Positions 6,750-9,054 of a stretch of DNA of 9,054 nt are shown piece after piece. Origin of the DNA: Dorea sp. (lineage in GTDB: Bacteria; Bacillota_A; Clostridia; Lachnospirales; Lachnospiraceae); assembly GCA_016295505.1 (NCBI GenBank), contig JAEDLC010000072.1, positions 1-9,054 on the forward strand, given 5' to 3'. Below the pieces are notes generated by a model. That model did not search any database. It was not told the origin of the DNA and saw only the letters and a list, made by a program, of their open reading frames with translations. Made by a program: the position numbers and the translations under genes. Every line of letters starts with the position of its first letter. The stretch's first letter is position 1.

Positions 6750-8618
6750 TTATAATTCTTTTACAAACAATGTCCGGATCGCATTCAGCACCGCAATGAC
6801 CATCACTCCGACATCTGCAAAGATGGCCACCCACATATTGGCAATGCCGACCGCTCCCAGAAACAGGCAGATCAGTTTGATACCGATTGCAAAATAAATG
6901 TTCTCATACACGATACGGATACATTTTCTGGAGATGCGGATCGCTTTGGCTATCTTCTTCGGATCGTCATCCATCAGTACGATGTCTGCCGCCTCGATCG
7001 CCGCATCTGATCCCAGCGCACCCATGGCAATCCCGATGTCTGCCCTGGATAATACCGGTGCATCATTGATACCATCCCCGACAAAAGCCAGCTTCTCTTT
7101 CGCACTTTTTTGCTCCAGGAGTGCTTCTACCTTTTCCACCTTATCTGCCGGAAGCAGCTCGCTGTAGACTTCCCGGATTCCCAGTTCTTCCGCTACTCTG
7201 TCTGCAACCCGCTGACTGTCACCGGTCAGCATGACCGTTCTTGTAATGCCTGCTTTTTTCAGATCCCGAATCGCTTCCTTCGCCGTCGGCTTCAACAGAT
7301 CTGAGATCAGTATGTGTCCGGCATAGCGTCCGTCCACTGCGACATGGACGATCGTTCCTGTCTCATGACATTCCTGACATTCTATCTTCAGGCTCTCCAT
7401 CAGTTTCGCATTACCGGCAGCGACCGGAATTCCATCAACCCTCGCAATGACGCCGTGACCACTGATCTCTTCAATCTCCGTCACCCTGCTTCTGTCTAAC
7501 GGTTTCCCGTAGGCCTTCTGCAGACTCTTACTGATCGGATGCGAAGAAGAGCACTCCGCCAGCGCCGCATACTCCAGAAGCTGTTCTTCCGGAATGGTGC
7601 TGTGGTGAATTCCGCTGACTTCAAATACACCCTGCGTCATCGTTCCCGTCTTATCAAATACCACATATCGCGTCTGTGCCAGCGCTTCCAGATAATTGGA
7701 GCCCTTGACCAGCACACCTTCCCTGCTTGCCCCGCCGATTCCGGCAAAAAAGCTCAGTGGAATACTGATGACCAGCGCACACGGACAGCTGATAACCAGG
7801 AATGTCAGTGCACGGTAGATCCAGTCGCCCCACTGTGCAGGAAGCCCGAAGGCCAGCATACGCACAAGCGGCGGCAGGACTGCCAGCGCCAGCGCTCCGT
7901 AGCAGACTGCAGGTGTATAATATCTGGCAAATTTTGAGATAAAGTTCTCGGATCTGGACTTCTTGGAACTTGCATTCTCCACCAGATCCAGAATCTTCGA
8001 TACCGTTGATTCTCCAAATTCCTTTGTCGTCTGAATCTTCAGCACACCGGTCATATTGATGCATCCGCTGATCACTTCATCCCCGGCCCGCACTTCTCTT
8101 GGAAGACTTTCTCCGGTCAGTGCACTGGTATTGAGCGTCGTCGTTCCTTCCAGAATCACGCCGTCGATCGGAATCTTTTCACCCGGCTGAACCACGATCA
8201 CAGAGCCGATCTCCACTTCATCCGGATCTACCTGTTCCAGGGTTCCATCCTGCTCAACATTGGCATAATCCGGGCGGATATCCATCAGATCACTGATATT
8301 TCTCCGGCTCTTTCCAACTGCACAGCTCTGAAACAGTTCTCCGATCTGGTAGAACAGCATAACAGACACGCCTTCCGCATAGTCTCCAAGGAGTATCGCT
8401 CCTACCGTTGCTACCGCCATCAGAAAATTCTCATCAAACACCTGACGGTTCAGGATTCCCTTTCCTGCCTTTTTCAGGATATCATAACCGATCACCAGAT
8501 ACGGGATCATATACAGGCCCCATCTCAGATATCCCGTAACCGGCACCTGTGATAATACGATCAGCAGCACCGCCGCGAGAATGATCCGTATCAGAACCTT
8601 TTTCTGCTTCCTGCTCAT
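6750..8618 (-). CDS. cadA: Zn/Cd/Pb-exporting P1B-2 ATPase without an HMA domain
   Basis: An integral membrane efflux pump for divalent soft metals; 622 residues, shorter than usual CadA/ZntA because the N-terminal metal-binding domain is absent. It starts almost directly with a membrane helix (about 8-25). Key residues: C278-P-C280 in the sixth helix, K581 (IGIKLICLFLG) and D602 (FADVGVMV) in the last two helices, the P1B-2 selectivity set. TGE is 168-170, catalytic D322 lies in DKTGT, H360-P361 follows a SSS, and GDGINDAP is 514-521. An unusual CQECH (414-418) sits in the nucleotide-binding domain. The start has GGAGGAG 6-8 nt upstream and lies 18 nt after the stop of a free HMA protein, which probably supplies the missing domain. 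The ArsR gene begins 13 nt downstream. The family is firm; which of Zn, Cd or Pb matters in the cell cannot be read from sequence. Confidence 0.95.
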   Translation of the reverse strand: MSRKQKKVLIRIILAAVLLIVLSQVPVTGYLRWGLYMIPYLVIGYDILKKAGKGILNRQVFDENFLMAVATVGAILLGDYAEGVSVMLFYQIGELFQSCAVGKSRRNISDLMDIRPDYANVEQDGTLEQVDPDEVEIGSVIVVQPGEKIPIDGVILEGTTTLNTSALTGESLPREVRAGDEVISGCINMTGVLKIQTTKEFGESTVSKILDLVENASSKKSRSENFISKFARYYTPAVCYGALALAVLPPLVRMLAFGLPAQWGDWIYRALTFLVISCPCALVISIPLSFFAGIGGASREGVLVKGSNYLEALAQTRYVVFDKTGTMTQGVFEVSGIHHSTIPEEQLLEYAALAECSSSHPISKSLQKAYGKPLDRSRVTEIEEISGHGVIARVDGIPVAAGNAKLMESLKIECQECHETGTIVHVAVDGRYAGHILISDLLKPTAKEAIRDLKKAGITRTVMLTGDSQRVADRVAEELGIREVYSELLPADKVEKVEALLEQKSAKEKLAFVGDGINDAPVLSRADIGIAMGALGSDAAIEAADIVLMDDDPKKIAKAIRISRKCIRIVYENIYFAIGIKLICLFLGAVGIANMWVAIFADVGVMVIAVLNAIRTLFVKEL

Positions 8619-8636
8619 AGTTATCTCCTCCGGCTT

Positions 8637-8855
8637 CTACAGGAATATCTCGCAGTCATCTTCCACTTTTCTGCAGTTCTTAAGAACCTCTTTCATGACT
8701 GCCTTCGGATCCTGTCCTTCCTCAAATTCCACGATCATCTTAAGTGCCATAAAGTTCACGGTTGCATCCTTGACTCCGGAAGTCTTCTTCGCAGCTTCCT
8801 CCATCTTATTGGCACAGTTTGCACAATCCACATCAATCTTATACGTTTTTTTCAT
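8637..8855 (-). CDS. Small heavy-metal-associated (HMA) protein, detached metal-binding domain of the downstream ATPase
   Basis: A 72-residue soluble ferredoxin-like HMA domain. The metal site is VDCANC (D10, C11, C14); the Asp before the first Cys is typical of Zn/Cd/Pb-binding HMA domains of the ZntA type, whereas copper domains usually have another residue there. Two further cysteines lie near the C-terminus (C61, C68). The start ATG at 8855 has GGAGG 9 nt upstream. It is the first gene of the operon, with the P1B-2 ATPase starting 18 nt after its stop. Since that ATPase has no HMA domain, this protein most likely acts as its separate metal-binding or regulatory partner (inference). A copper chaperone role is possible but less likely from the motif and context. 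Confidence 0.9.
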   Translation of the reverse strand: MKKTYKIDVDCANCANKMEEAAKKTSGVKDATVNFMALKMIVEFEEGQDPKAVMKEVLKNCRKVEDDCEIFL

Positions 8856-8889
8856 AGTTTCATTCCTCCATGACAGCTTTTCGTTTTAT

Positions 8890-8911
8890 CATATGAACAC
8901 TTATTCATATG
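8890..8911. promoter_or_regulatory. SmtB/CzrA-type operator of the HMA-ATPase-arsR operon
   Basis: A perfect inverted repeat CATATGAA-N6-TTCATATG. It contains the ATATGAACA...TATTCATAT pattern known for SmtB, CzrA and CadC-type repressors. It lies from about +3 to +24 relative to the expected start and 34 nt before the HMA start codon, so binding would block transcription. The ArsR protein at 6368-6736 is the obvious binder (inference). Confidence 0.87.
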
Positions 8912-8920
8912 TTTGTTTTT

Positions 8921-8948
8921 ATTATACCACCACAGGTGCTACTGTCAA
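8921..8948 (-). promoter_or_regulatory. Consensus promoter of the HMA-ATPase-arsR operon
   Basis: On the minus strand TTGACA (8943-8948) and TATAAT (8921-8926) are both perfect consensus hexamers, separated by 16 nt. The expected start is near 8914. The spacer contains a small dyad CACC-ACA-GGTG (8928-8938). A strong promoter with an operator just downstream fits tight repression without metal and high output with it. Confidence 0.9.
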
Positions 8949-9000
8949 GAGTATTTGCATCAGATTTTACAAAAGCTGTTAAATGCATGAATACATAACA

Positions 9001-9054
9001 GTAGAGTAGGTTAGAGGGCTTTGCCCTCTCTCCCCTCATCAAACCGTGCATGAG
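9001..9054 (-). mobile_element. 3' end of a group II intron (part of domain V and all of domain VI)
   Basis: Read on the minus strand, the window begins with CATGCACGGTTTGA, the 3' strand of group II domain V (pairing partner of GAGCCGT, beyond the edge). Domain VI follows: GAGGGG pairs with CCT-A-CTC leaving one A bulged (9007), and an upper stem AGAGGGC/GCCCTCT (9013-9029) closes on a 3-nt loop. The intron end is placed after CTACTCTAC at 9001. The bulged A is then 7 nt from the end, the position of the branch-point A in known group II introns. No reverse transcriptase is in the window; if present it lies past 9054. The 3' exon is the spacer leading to the HMA operon promoter, 52 nt away from its -35 box. 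Confidence 0.85.

Noticed and set aside
7654..8064. A 136-aa minus-strand open frame inside the P1B-2 ATPase
   Set aside because: Out-of-frame overlap with a gene whose P-type ATPase motifs continue through this stretch.
8928..8938. CACC-ACA-GGTG dyad in the promoter spacer as a MerR-type operator
   Set aside because: The spacer is 16 nt, not the 19-20 nt typical of MerR promoters, the dyad is short, and no MerR-family gene is in the window.
9013..9029. AGAGGGC/GCCCTCT hairpin as an intrinsic terminator
   Set aside because: No T-run follows on either strand, and the flanks fit group II intron domain VI far better.

Overview
The window looks like a Bacillota chromosome segment, most likely class Clostridia and plausibly Lachnospiraceae. 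The evidence is moderate GC, strong GGAGG-type ribosome binding sites, near-consensus sigma-A promoters, a YesN-type AraC response regulator, and a copper ATPase with heavy-metal-associated (HMA) domains at both ends. The family-level placement is inference. Every gene I can support lies on the minus strand, so transcription runs from high to low coordinates.

Layout in the direction of transcription. (1) 9054-9001: the 3' end of a group II intron (part of domain V and a complete domain VI). Its body lies beyond the window. (2) 8948-6292: a zinc/cadmium/lead-type efflux operon. It has a TTGACA/TATAAT promoter, a SmtB/CzrA-type operator, a free 72-aa HMA metal-binding protein, a P1B-2 ATPase without its own HMA domain, and an ArsR/SmtB repressor as the last gene, followed by a long imperfect hairpin. 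(3) 6153-1659: a copper operon. It has a TTGACG/TATAAT promoter with a CsoR-type operator over the start site, then csoR, then copA with a CopZ-like domain fused at its C-terminus, then a Lon-related AAA+ ATPase with no protease domain that starts 17 nt after copA. (4) 1639-1: three phased repeats and a small hairpin lead into a CheY-AraC response regulator that runs off the left edge.

How the genes work together (inference from families and context): CsoR should release its operator when it binds Cu(I), turning on CopA, which exports Cu(I). An internal ribosome binding site in copA could also give a free CopZ-sized chaperone. The ArsR protein should release its operator on Zn/Cd/Pb, turning on the ATPase, its detached HMA partner and the repressor itself.

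The least explained element is the Lon-like AAA+ protein. It keeps Walker A, the Walker B glutamate, sensor 1 and the putative arginine finger and sensor 2, but has Asn in place of the Walker B Asp. Its apparent membership of a copper operon is the best candidate here for undescribed biology.
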